DNA from: Lunularia cruciata
Lineage: Eukaryota; Streptophyta; Marchantiopsida; Lunulariales; Lunulariaceae
Direction of reading: 5' to 3'
Length of the DNA stretch: 64,000 nucleotides
NCBI GenBank assembly: GCA_948567375.1
Contig: OX419758.1
Location: 9,181,001 to 9,245,000 of the forward strand
Shown: positions 24,901-33,099 of the stretch, in pieces
Layout of the letters: each line of letters opens with the position of its first letter
Position numbering within the stretch: the stretch's first letter is position 1
Made by a program: the position numbers and the translations under genes
Notes under the pieces: model-generated
Databases searched by the model: none
The model's input: the letters and a program-made list of their open reading frames with translations, nothing else
Told to the model about the DNA's origin: nothing

Positions 24901-27900
24901 CAACCGTATAAGCTGTCCTGGTCAGATACCAAAGTCAAAAGCATGATAAGCTATCTGAACTGATATACCTCTCTCTCAAGTGTAACAAAGCCTGCTCAGC
25001 TGTCTGTGTCTCCATAGACTCAAACTCATCTAGCCGCAGACTTTTGGTGTAGTGGGTACCCAGCAGTGTTAGCTTGGGTATTTTATTGCACTCGAATCGA
25101 AGCTTCGCAGTCGCGATGATCACCACTGTCCTTGTTAAACAGGACATAAAGTAAAACTCACTTGACTGCTCTTCGTAGTCGTACTCCGGTACTTCAATGG
25201 TTCCAGACCTGTGGTGAGCAAATATGCTCTTAGTTAGAAAAGCATCAGTACTCATTAAGTAGATATCCGAAGATACCTACTAAAACGTTTTGCTAGTAAA
25301 TATTCTTACAGAAAGAAAGCATCTCAAAGATGTGGGTTGATTGGTCATAGAAACTAAAGAAATGGTCTGAGACTTGAGGCTACCATGGCACAAGTCGTTT
25401 GGGCTCATCAGGTGGAAAGTCAACCTCCACGTCAACTATGAATTCATTTGCGGGAGTAGGTTTGTGTTTCATGCTCTTATCAAAGGTCAGTTTGTTCATA
25501 ACGTTTCCGTAATCCGTGTTCACTTCTGTCAGAAGCCCTCCCACGTCCATCATCTTCTCTTTCATGAACTTTGTATTGTAACAGTTGGTCCTTACCCGTT
25601 CCAGCTGTTCCGGGGTCATATACGTTCTGTCTTCTATGGGCATTGCTTTGATGTAGCAATTGTATTTCTGCGGACCCAGAGCATCAGAGACATGAAAGTC
25701 GGCGCGACATAACGCTAAACTGGAGGTAAAATATACATCTTGAAACAAGATGGGAATGAACTATACAAAGTAACAAAGGCAGAAAGGGAGCATACGAAGC
25801 ATGAGAAGTAGTGGTCGGAGTCACCAACATCTGATTGGATTTCTAAATCTGCTTGGCTGGGGATCACTAAGATGTGGAACGAAGGTCAACAGACCTGTCT
25901 ACAGATCGCCGGTTGTTTGATTACCCAATTCTGCTCATATATCTTAAGCATTTGCACAACAGGTTCTCTAACATTTATTATAAAGTTTTGCGTATCCTGT
26001 CTTGATTATCACCGAACTTGACAACTATCAAGTGGCGAAGTCTGTCCCCCGTGAACCTTACTAGACTATTCATTAACTTGACACTTTCCCCTCGAGTGTG
26101 AAGATGTCTGTAGAAGACGCATAATCGCCACCTTCCGTGTTGACATGGTGATCGCCGCTCAGTGGTAGGGTACTTCATGTATTGAGGCTACTATAACTTC
26201 TTACTCTTCGAAGAGTTGGATAGTCGACATAAGTGATTAGAAATAGATTCGTTTAGAGAATATATCCTGACTCAGTAAGGGTTAAGTGCGAGTTTGTTTG
26301 CGTTCTGTACACAAGTAACTTGTGAAGCAGAAAAACAGGAGCCATTGCTTATAACTTACGAAAGAACAAAGTTATACGTTTCAGAATAAATGCTTTCTGG
26401 TTCCAAAAGAATGAAATAGGATGGAAAAGGAATCAACCAGCTCAGTCTCTGCTTTTGCCCTTGCATAATGCGCTGCTTTCACCCTCTTCACAAAGAGGAA
26501 AGGATCCTCCGCTTCAAAGTGCACCTGGATCCTGTGTTCAATAATGTAAGCAGAATTCAAGTGTACGAAATACGAATTGGTTCTGGACATGACGCCCTAC
26601 ACCGTCAACTTACAGGATTAGCAGCCTCTCAGAAAACTTAGGTAACCAGAAACCAGACTCTATACCAATGATGAAATAAGGAGCTGCAAAGTTGCATTGG
26701 GTGTAGGAGTTGAATCATTGACCCGCTCTTCAGACGTGATATAACTCACACCATCAAGCTTAATGCTTCTTTATCCTACTCAGACTTCTAGGGGCCGGCC
26801 CATTCAAACAATTTCCAGTGAATAAGAAGATTCTCCTTCTGTATTTTATCGAGTCTAAACCTTAGCATTTTAGACTCCATTACCTTGGAAGCCAAGAGGT
26901 GTGGGCAGTATCATCCCACAGGACAAGGTACGTCCTACTATCTTCGATATAGTCTATTACAGTACAGGCCTTCCAAACTGACTTCCCTTCAAAGTTTGTA
27001 AGTCCTGCTACAGCGGGAACTTTTGTAACCTTATCCACCCTGGAAGAGAACCGACATGCAGACAAGAGTAAGCTTGGTCATAAAGCGTTTTACCATCTCA
27101 GAGACCCTCTAATCATGCAAAAGCAGATTCTTCTAACAAGGTGGATAAGAGGTTACGTGATACACTTGTTCAGCTTATCTACCATATGAGAACACCTTGA
27201 GTTTCAGATGTTTGCAAACTTTTCAACTGCAGGAATACTCTGGGAAGTCTGATTGACGCATTATTCTCGATACACATAAACTACAACACTCAACATATTG
27301 TACGGTGCAGCTTCTAATTGACTTAAGAAGATTACTCACCACTGGTGGGGGAAACGGCTCTCAAAGGCTGTGTTATCGAACACATGAAGAGGTAACTTTT
27401 TGTTGTCGAAGTCCATGTCATCAGGCTTCAAACCCTCTTTGATGAGGAGGTCTTCAACATTTTGAGTAGCAAAGAGCCTCTTCTTCCTGCAGTCAACCGC
27501 GATTGACTCAAAAGCAACTTAAAAGATAGAGATTATGATCTAAAAGAGCTTCTGGTCTGGTCTGAAACTGTACTCGTCAATACTTTCCAGGTATACAAGA
27601 TGAGCCTAAGCACACAATATTAGTACAGTATTTGTACTGACAAATCTTCCTGATGATGTTTGGCCAGAGCAGTGGGCAGATAAGACACAAGAATGAAAGG
27701 CAAGGAACGATCTTCGACAGCAAAAAGTTTACGGTGGACTGGCCGAAAGCTTCTCCCGTAGCAACTTTCTGGCGGTGGTACATCATTCAGTAACCAGACT
27801 CTCATAAAAGATGCCACTTGCCTCTCGACTTGCACCTTCCGCGGAACCTCTCCGACTTTCGTGACATAGGGAACCATAACTTTGGGGTTCAGTATCGAGT

Positions 27901-28448
27901 CGGTATCATCCAACACCGCCTGCAATATTTATTTCATGAGTTGCTTGTGCGGAAATTTGTGTTTGCGAGTCTTAAAAGTTCGCTTTATCACAAAGAGTAC
28001 CAAGCGACGAATGGTGACAATTGACTTGAACAACCTGACTTCCTTTGGATGTGATTACCTCCAGCGATTTTCTCTTAATTCCGATTGTATTCAACGTTTC
28101 GGTTATTGCACCAGCGTCACCCGTACTTTGAACCCCTTCATCCTTTAACCTCGACTTAGCTGGCAAATCAGTTGTACATGTGCATTCATATCAACACGAA
28201 GATTAGCTACCTTTGGTGGTTCACAGTGGCGAAAGCGTCAAAGTTTCTGCAAAGAACAATATGTGAACAGGGCAGAGACGAGCCTTGGAACAAACATCAG
28301 TTACTCCTGCCATGGAGATAGATGATCCTCGTGCTGTTCTGAATATGCAAAATAAAGTTGGTTCCCACGTCGCAACCTTCTACGGTTCCTTGTTTTAGTG
28401 ACTCTTACCCCGGAGCTTGGGCTGAGTCGGCCGAACTGGTGTGGCCAT
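1..28448 (-). CDS. DNAH1: Axonemal dynein heavy chain, DNAH1-type inner arm (5' part; about 38 exons)
   Basis: This is the motor subunit of a ciliary/flagellar inner-arm dynein, which hydrolyses ATP to slide axonemal doublets. Exons read from high to low coordinates and give about 2,830 residues in the window; family members are usually about 4,200, so AAA5, AAA6 and the C-terminal domain lie beyond base 1. Four P-loops appear in order: [24 protein letters not shown] and GVGGSGRQS. Family-specific stretches such as [28 protein letters not shown] and [14 protein letters not shown] match animal DNAH1 as I remember it better than other dyneins; the Chlamydomonas counterpart is probably DHC2. All exon phases join without a stop, so the gene looks functional. 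The start codon at 28448-28446 has A at -3 and G at +4. Expression is expected in sperm-forming cells (inference). Subfamily assignment is likely but not tested by a tree. Confidence 0.93.
1053..2859 (-). CDS. DNAH1: Dynein AAA4 module, exons 32-35
   Basis: Proposed exons: 2859-2695, 2222-1986, 1809-1642 and 1361-1053. Exon 32 begins [12 protein letters not shown] and includes [18 protein letters not shown]; its low end could be 2695 or 2698, since both give a GT donor in phase. Exon 33 holds the AAA4 P-loop GVGGSGRQS; the arginine in place of lysine is usual at this site in dyneins. Exon 34 has [18 protein letters not shown] and FLFSDTQI, and exon 35 has [29 protein letters not shown] and [11 protein letters not shown]. 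The exon 34 donor is GC, not GT. The 472-base intron 2223-2694 holds nothing I recognise. Confidence 0.93.
1362..1641 (-). other. GC-AG intron of the dynein gene
   Basis: The preceding exon ends ...NSGE and the donor reads GAG|GCAATC; no GT is available that keeps the conserved junction NSGE-VPNLW, which matches NSGDIPNL in the family. The acceptor at 1363-1362 is a normal AG. The donor keeps GAG upstream but is weak after GCAA. Confidence 0.75.
3199..4245 (-). CDS. DNAH1: Dynein AAA3 module, exon 31 (1,047 bases)
   Basis: This is the longest exon of the gene and carries almost all of AAA3, the regulatory nucleotide site. Walker A is GETGTGKT near residue 2083, followed by [15 protein letters not shown], Walker B in [18 protein letters not shown]-like [26 protein letters not shown] and [19 protein letters not shown]. 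Its neighbours are introns of 577 bases (4246-4822) and 339 bases (2860-3198), where I see no other feature. The exon is open throughout in one frame. Confidence 0.96.
4823..6306 (-). CDS. DNAH1: Dynein AAA2 module, exons 28-30
   Basis: Proposed exons: 6306-6163, 5860-5669 and 5248-4823. AAA2 binds nucleotide but usually plays a structural role. Walker A reads GMTGGGKT near residue 1737, a variant of the usual GPTGSGKS/T with the lysine kept. Exon 29 has [20 protein letters not shown] and [12 protein letters not shown]; exon 30 starts [17 protein letters not shown] and includes [20 protein letters not shown]. The intron 5861-6162 contains a run of TA dinucleotides at about 6117-6138. Confidence 0.94.
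6117..6138. repeat. TA microsatellite in dynein intron
   Basis: About eleven TA units within the intron 5861-6162. Confidence 0.9.
6768..8537 (-). CDS. DNAH1: Dynein AAA1 module, exons 24-27
   Basis: Proposed exons: 8537-8280, 8093-7825, 7635-7449 and 7055-6768. AAA1 is the main ATPase site. Exon 24 holds the Walker A motif GPAGTGKT near residue 1455, after [13 protein letters not shown]; exon 25 holds Walker B in [16 protein letters not shown] and runs to ITMNPG; exon 26 continues [17 protein letters not shown]; exon 27 has [13 protein letters not shown] and DINVPKFL. Exon 25 ends in phase 2 with donor GTACGG, and exon 26 must start at 7635, one base plus YAGR, to keep the family sequence. 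All catalytic motifs are present, so ATP hydrolysis should be normal. Confidence 0.95.
8672..20693 (-). CDS. DNAH1: Dynein linker region, exons 17-23
   Basis: Proposed exons: 20693-20340, 20092-19829, 19438-19049, 18810-18583, 18246-18154, 18035-17874 and 8803-8672. They encode the linker (DHC_N2) that swings across the AAA ring in the power stroke. Landmarks are [68 protein letters not shown] and [17 protein letters not shown], all strongly conserved in axonemal dyneins. Every exon length here is a multiple of three, so phase is 0 at each junction. The last junction spans a 9-kb intron (17873 down to 8804) filled by nested copia elements; without them it would be about 630 bases, similar to other introns of the gene. 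Confidence 0.9.
8804..9026. other. Original dynein intron sequence, left remnant
   Basis: This is the host intron between exon 23 and the copia insertion. With 17474-17873 it makes up the pre-insertion intron of about 630 bases. Nothing else is visible in it. Confidence 0.8.
9032..9441 (+). repeat. 5' LTR of outer copia element
   Basis: 410 bases, TG...CA ends, with a TATA-like tgtatataag near 9199. Unusually, the first gag codons (from ATG at 9368, starting MSGTSKIRG) lie inside the LTR, and the same sequence recurs in the 3' LTR. Confidence 0.93.
9442..9455 (+). promoter_or_regulatory. Primer-binding site matching half-tRNA initiator Met
   Basis: The LTR is followed at once by GGTTATGGGTCCAC. 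This matches, at 13 of 14 positions, the complement of the anticodon stem-loop of plant initiator tRNA-Met (GGTTATGGGCCCAC), not its 3' end. Drosophila copia is known to prime from a cleaved 5' half of this tRNA. The site lies within the gag reading frame. Confidence 0.75.
11095..11315 (+). repeat. 5' LTR of inner copia element
   Basis: 221 bases with short repeated units resembling actgttcacatg near its start and a TATA-like cttatataatcc near 11241. Confidence 0.9.
14290..14524 (+). repeat. 3' LTR of inner copia element
   Basis: 235 bases. It has one more copy of the short actattcacatgcta-like unit than the 5' LTR, which accounts for the length difference. Confidence 0.9.
17068..17468 (+). 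repeat. 3' LTR of outer copia element
   Basis: 401 bases, aligned end to end with 9032-9441 apart from a short length difference near its start; it too includes the copied gag beginning. It is followed by the target duplication aaggt. Confidence 0.93.
17474..17873. other. Original dynein intron sequence, right remnant
   Basis: Host intron between the copia 3' target duplication and exon 22 of the dynein gene. No other feature seen. Confidence 0.8.
20846..28448 (-). CDS. DNAH1: Dynein tail, exons 1-16
   Basis: Proposed exons: 28448-28409 (start codon), 28246-28225, 28149-28059, 27919-27822, 27486-27340, 27039-26884, 26531-26438, 25667-25384, 25208-25162, 25125-24969, 24729-24447, 22776-22525, 22307-22123, 22069-21817, 21591-21415 and 21091-20846. 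This is the N-terminal tail that anchors the motor to the doublet and to light chains and actin. Recognisable anchors are KVQVERRKKRLF, a PLHVFDN segment, [15 protein letters not shown] and [11 protein letters not shown], each with a counterpart in DNAH1. Phases agree at every junction. Least certain are exon 2 (only 22 bases, chosen because it alone keeps phase) and the low end of exon 14. The intron 22777-24446 is 1.67 kb and AT-rich around 23.5-24.2 kb; I see no gene or element in it. Confidence 0.75.
27487..27821 (-). other. GC-AG intron of the dynein gene
   Basis: The donor reads GAGAG|GCAAGT, the textbook GC donor, and splits an arginine codon in phase 2 that is completed by G at 27486. 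A nearby GT (GTGGCA) would leave the wrong phase. The resulting VERRKKRLF matches the family. Confidence 0.75.
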
Positions 28449-31344
28449 GGTTGATGAGTCTGATCTCTTTGTCATGCAACGTGAGGGCGGAGCAAGCCTG
28501 TCAGGGATGCATCTCTCAAGAGGTAATTGGATAGTGAAAGGTCTGAACTATCAGCTGCCTGTGGACGTGCTTTCCAGCTTTGAGCTCAAAAGAGAACTTC
28601 ATGGCGTCACTGCAACTATTTGTTCAACAGTCGTGGTGAATCCAGTCTCGATATTTCCGATCGAACATGGACTTGAACGCCGCTATGCAATGGAAGTTTG
28701 ACATACTGCCATGTCACTGGGTTGCGGCATTTTCCTGCAAATGTGTGAGTCCTGTCGTCAACTGGAACGCATACACTTCACCCAACGTCACGGCAGGAGA
28801 GGTTTGCTCTCTATAGCGCTCTCTGGTTTCTTCAACCGTCGATCAAGAGGAATCTAATGCATTTCCAGTTTGACTTGGAGAAAAGAATTAGTCCGGACGA
28901 GTTACTCATGCAATCCATATACAATCTAGGGTAATTATTCCATCTCCAGTAAGCGCCGAAAAGCATGAGTTATTGTGACAATCATTTCTGAGTAATACTT
29001 TAATTGTCGTACACGTGTTTTATTGCATCTTCAAGCTCATTAAGGTTCTGTCTCCAGTACAAGGATACTAAGCTGAATTGAGTTGGAACGGATTTTGGCT
29101 CACATAGTATGCTTGGCATACAAATCGAATAAATCAGTGGCTCGTATCATAAAGCAATCGCGGTAACAATCCTCGATCTTCATATTGAAAACTTGCAGCA
29201 GAGGGGCACAGGATAGAGCATTAAGAGCAACAATATGCACCGAGTGTTGTAAGCACTGGTGATTTCGAATGTGTACTACAGACTTTCCACGACTCACAAG
29301 GGGCTGCATAGACCACTTAGTTCCAGTAGAAACTTGTCCAACATGTGTTCCAATGCACAAAGGAGGAGTTGAATACGAACAGCTGAATCAGCCGAAATAA
29401 CCACATTAGATGTAGAAGCAAAGATGCCAGGACAATGGTAGGTTGACCAATTTTGATCGCATGAAACCGATTTCATGCAAATCTTGAGCCAATACGCGAG
29501 CCTCTTTATGTTAAAAAGCAAGGGATTCAGAAACCGTAACTTGACTTCTCGTTGATCTCGGCTCTTCCAACCTTACAAACGACTCTGATAGTCGTCAATG
29601 CGCACCAAAACTCCTCTGCCATATTCATTAACCATAATCAGTATCTCACCTGCTACTCTAGTAGCGTGATCACCAACCTAGAATAGACCATCGGGTTCAG
29701 CTGGACAAATCCGTATAGCACAACCTGCATTCACCGTGGAGCTACTCCCGAACATGGCCCAGCTATTACTACTTACATGGCACTCCAAGAAACTGTGACT
29801 ACCGGATCAACACGAACTAAACTGCACCAAGAAATAGGATGCACACCAGAAGCTTGTCTACCTAAACACTAGATGAATCCAGTATACACAAAAAAGGCAA
29901 GTGAATCACCCCTGGCAAATCGAGACAATCACAGGTGGTGGCAATGCAGCACTTGCGGTAACAGTGTTGAGCTTCAGACACAAAAAAATGGCTCTTCTCA
30001 GATGACAATATTGAGGTGTCATTGCGTGTCGTCCGAGACTGCCGATAAGAAAAAAAGTAAAAGCAGAAGACAACTCCGTTCAAGTCAATGAAGACGGCAA
30101 TCAATAGAAAAGGGGTATGCAATTCCAATGCTCACTCCGCTGATCATCGATCCCTATACAGAAAACAAAACCTAAAACCTAGTACGACCCTCTCACACCT
30201 CAATTCAATGCGAAATGAAGAAAAGTTCAAATGTCTCCCATCCTTTCGCATGAACCAGCGGTTACGAGTTCGCGATTATAATCTGGCCCCTTCATGGACC
30301 CTGGTCTGCTCGGCTGCCCTGCCACTACACTTTGGATCGCGACATTTCAGTCTCTCCGCTACTTCTTTGCTTGCCTGCCCTCCATCACGCTCCTGTAAGC
30401 TCCGCAATCTCCCGGCCATTGCCCGGTCGAAGTACCATACAGTAGCACCTCCCGGTTCCTTGCCTCCGTGAACTGTGTAGTACGGCAGACCTCGTGGGCA
30501 GCGGGGGCCTTACAGTACAAGGTCGACCTTGTGAGAGCCGGGCCACAGCTGCACGTGGGAACTGAGCATTTGTCCGCATCTCATCCCGAGAGTGCCAAGT
30601 ACTCTACTCTACCATACTTGGTGCCTTCTTCACTGGACTTGCGCACCTTCTCCCTCCGTGCCTATGCTCGTTGAGGTGTGCTGGCCTTCAACTCAGAAGC
30701 GAAGAAATAGAAAAGTTGTACTTGATTACTAGCCTTTTCAAAGAAATCTAGACATGGACCTTCTGTCTGCAGTTCGTATGATTTTCCGGTACCGTGCACA
30801 TTCCTTCAGAGACTTTCTGGTCTGAAGAACAGAAAGTCTCTGACGATATCTCTGAAGAATATCTTGAGTATTTAGTCGGCGTCCTTCGTAGGGCCTCTCT
30901 CCATAATGTCTTATTTAATAATCAATTTCAATGTGGGTTCAATTTGATGATATCATGTGAATAATGTTCCAACAATTGTATCTTTAAGATTGAAAGACGT
31001 TAAAATAATATATTTCAGATCAAAATATTCCGACAATTTCGAGTGTAGGTGACGTTTCGACCACTCACCGAAACTGATTTGACACTTTTACGATAATAAA
31101 AATAGAACACTAGAGGCCTCAGTGCCTTCAACATTTTTCCTCCCATTTTCTGAGATGTCCATGCTCCGATTTCAAAGGTTAGTGTTGTTTACCGCTCATG
31201 GCTTCTTTCTCAAAGAAGGAGTTTCGACAAAGTCAGAACAGAACTATCCGTAGTGCAGGATGCAGCAGGACTTTTCTTGCAATCCTGCCGCTTTCTGCTC
31301 TAGGGTTGCACCCCATTTCGTTTTCATGTGATAACCCGAAGTCT
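28449..31344. other. Dynein upstream region, no gene seen
   Basis: This stretch must hold the promoter and 5' leader of the minus-strand dynein gene. Reading frames here are short and show no family I recognise. A visibly GC-richer patch with several CG dinucleotides lies at about 30.27-30.68 kb and could be a promoter region, but I see no decisive TATA box or initiator and cannot place the transcription start. Confidence 0.4.
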
Positions 31345-31443
31345 CTAGTCGACTCTATTGGGGCTTAGCCCCATTTTACTTGTTTTGGCTTGATGGGTGA
31401 TGGGGTCTTCCATCCTTCGTGTTTTCTACGCGGTCGCCCTTTT
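31345..31443 (+). mobile_element. LINE-like 3' end, very short copy
   Basis: From about 31352 the sequence actctattggggcttagcc and the following 90 bases match the tail of the copy ending at 39626 (shared gcttgatggg, tacgcggtc). It is bounded by a 9-base direct repeat ccgaagtct (31336-31344 and 31444-31452), as expected for target-primed insertion with strong 5' truncation. A few bases (ctagtcg) at the 5' junction match neither side. Confidence 0.7.
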
Positions 31444-31452
31444 CCGAAGTCT

Positions 31453-32067
31453 TTAGGTCCATGTCATACGTGGAAGATGAAACCATCTATTAGATACATC
31501 CGTTATTCAGGTACCATAAGAAGGCATGAACACAAGACCCATGAACTGTTTGAAGCCAGTTTGAAGCAAAACTTCATATTTTCACTGCATAAATATTTAC
31601 ACATTTTTATAGGACTAAACTTCGCAGCGTGAATAAGAGTCTGCTATGATTCAATCCATCCTCCTTTCCAATTGGAAATCCATATCTACTTCTTCTACTG
31701 GAACAAACCTGCGAACCACCGCAACTGCAAAACATTTCCTCAGTTACACAGAACGGTTGAACTCACCGACCGTTCGCAGATCCCAGTTTGCTATACACAT
31801 GGTAACACTATCAATGTGCCCCGAAAGTTTGGCTCTAAACTAACGGCATTCCATCTATTTTGGAGACTCGACCTTACGAAGAGGAAGCAAAATCTGAGAA
31901 TAAAATACTTTTCAGCGAACAGCAAATAGTCTGCTCTTTGATCCTCAAATGGGATGAACAACTAGTGGAAGATGATTTGAAGAGGTACGGATGACTATCA
32001 GCATGTACAGGCTATCAGGAAGAAATGATTGTTTGCGCATGTTACCTTCACGGGGACTGATTTCTAC
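31453..32067. other. Intergenic, nothing recognised
   Basis: Short AT-rich intergenic stretch downstream of the methyltransferase-like gene; its polyadenylation signals should lie here, but I cannot single one out. Confidence 0.4.
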
Positions 32068-33099
32068 TTAGTCCCAGTAATGAGTGTAGAATCCCTTGTA
32101 TCGTAGTTCAGCCAGCATTCTTGTGGCATCCTCCCTGTTTTTTGGTTTCATAACTTTCCACTGATTATCAGGATGAAAGTAGTGCAGCTCCACAAACAGC
32201 TCGTCGATGATCTTCGGCATTTCAGGATCCTTAACCCAGCGTTCAAGAATTGGCCACTCCGCTCCTTCAATATCCATCTTCACAATCACGGTATCATCGG
32301 CTGTCAACTTCAGTTCCTGCTTAATGAAGCGAGTCACGTTAACGCTCTCATCATCGTCTTTATCACCCGCGTACTTGTTGAAGAGCTCGATGCGTGGGAC
32401 CATCCAAGTAGGAATAAAGCCCCTCCTCGACTTGATCTTCTTCCAACCGTGCCTACTCGGGTCCATCCAGTTCTGTTCCTCCTCGAAACCCTCTGGAAGG
32501 TGAAAAAGATTGGGATCTACCTCAAATGTGTAAACCTCAGTGAAGTCGCATGGGTATCTTTGCAGAAACCAGAGGACACTGGTGTGGAAATAATTTCCTC
32601 CAAAATCGATAAGCACTCTCCGCTTCGCCTTGTTAAGATTCACCTTAGTTCCTAAGAACCAGTGCTCAATTTGAGTCTTGTCGTCCAAGTCATTGGTAAA
32701 GGATAGACCAACTCCTCTTCTGTAATTATTATCTGGATCCAACCTCTCGATAAGATGGCCTTTGACCGGACACGCTGCTGGAGGCAATCCCCATTTCATC
32801 TGCTTCCATGGATCCGGCGTCATCATGCTCTCGACATTCATATGTCCTTCAATTGAATCGCATCCAGGGACCACATCAGTTGAAATGTCTGCGCTCTCCA
32901 CAAGGCTTGACGAGTTCTTGGCCATGGAATCTTGCAGTCCATTGAAGACTCTAATTTGAAATTGGTCACTCGAGCGCAAGCAATGAAGTGTAACATCCAC
33001 AACCATATAGCCAACCATGACCCACATCACACCAGCAGGGACTGAAGTAGGCCTTAAAGGGGACAGCATAGAGACAGTGCTACGCTTCATGATCGCCAT
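32068..33099 (-). CDS. FkbM-type methyltransferase-like protein, single exon
   Basis: 343 codons with no intron. The start at ATG 33099-33097 (MAIMKRSTVSM) is the first ATG of the frame and has G at -3 and +4. A hydrophobic stretch near residues 20-40 (VMWVMVGYMVVDVTL) suggests a signal anchor, so the protein is probably a type II membrane protein of the secretory pathway (inference). The catalytic half shows a SAM-binding-like RRVLIDFGGNYFHTSVLW near residue 165, an acidic YTFEVDP segment, and VIVKMDIEGAEWPIL near residue 280, the hallmark of the FkbM family, which O-methylates small molecules or sugars. The substrate is unknown. It ends in THYWD. It is convergent with nothing nearby and upstream of the dynein gene in the same orientation, with no sign that they share regulation. 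Confidence 0.85.
   Translation of the reverse strand: MAIMKRSTVSMLSPLRPTSVPAGVMWVMVGYMVVDVTLHCLRSSDQFQIRVFNGLQDSMAKNSSSLVESADISTDVVPGCDSIEGHMNVESMMTPDPWKQMKWGLPPAACPVKGHLIERLDPDNNYRRGVGLSFTNDLDDKTQIEHWFLGTKVNLNKAKRRVLIDFGGNYFHTSVLWFLQRYPCDFTEVYTFEVDPNLFHLPEGFEEEQNWMDPSRHGWKKIKSRRGFIPTWMVPRIELFNKYAGDKDDDESVNVTRFIKQELKLTADDTVIVKMDIEGAEWPILERWVKDPEMPKIIDELFVELHYFHPDNQWKVMKPKNREDATRMLAELRYKGFYTHYWD

Noticed and set aside
30088-30471. 127-codon plus-strand frame
   Set aside because: Low-complexity, no recognisable motif, in the upstream region of the dynein gene.
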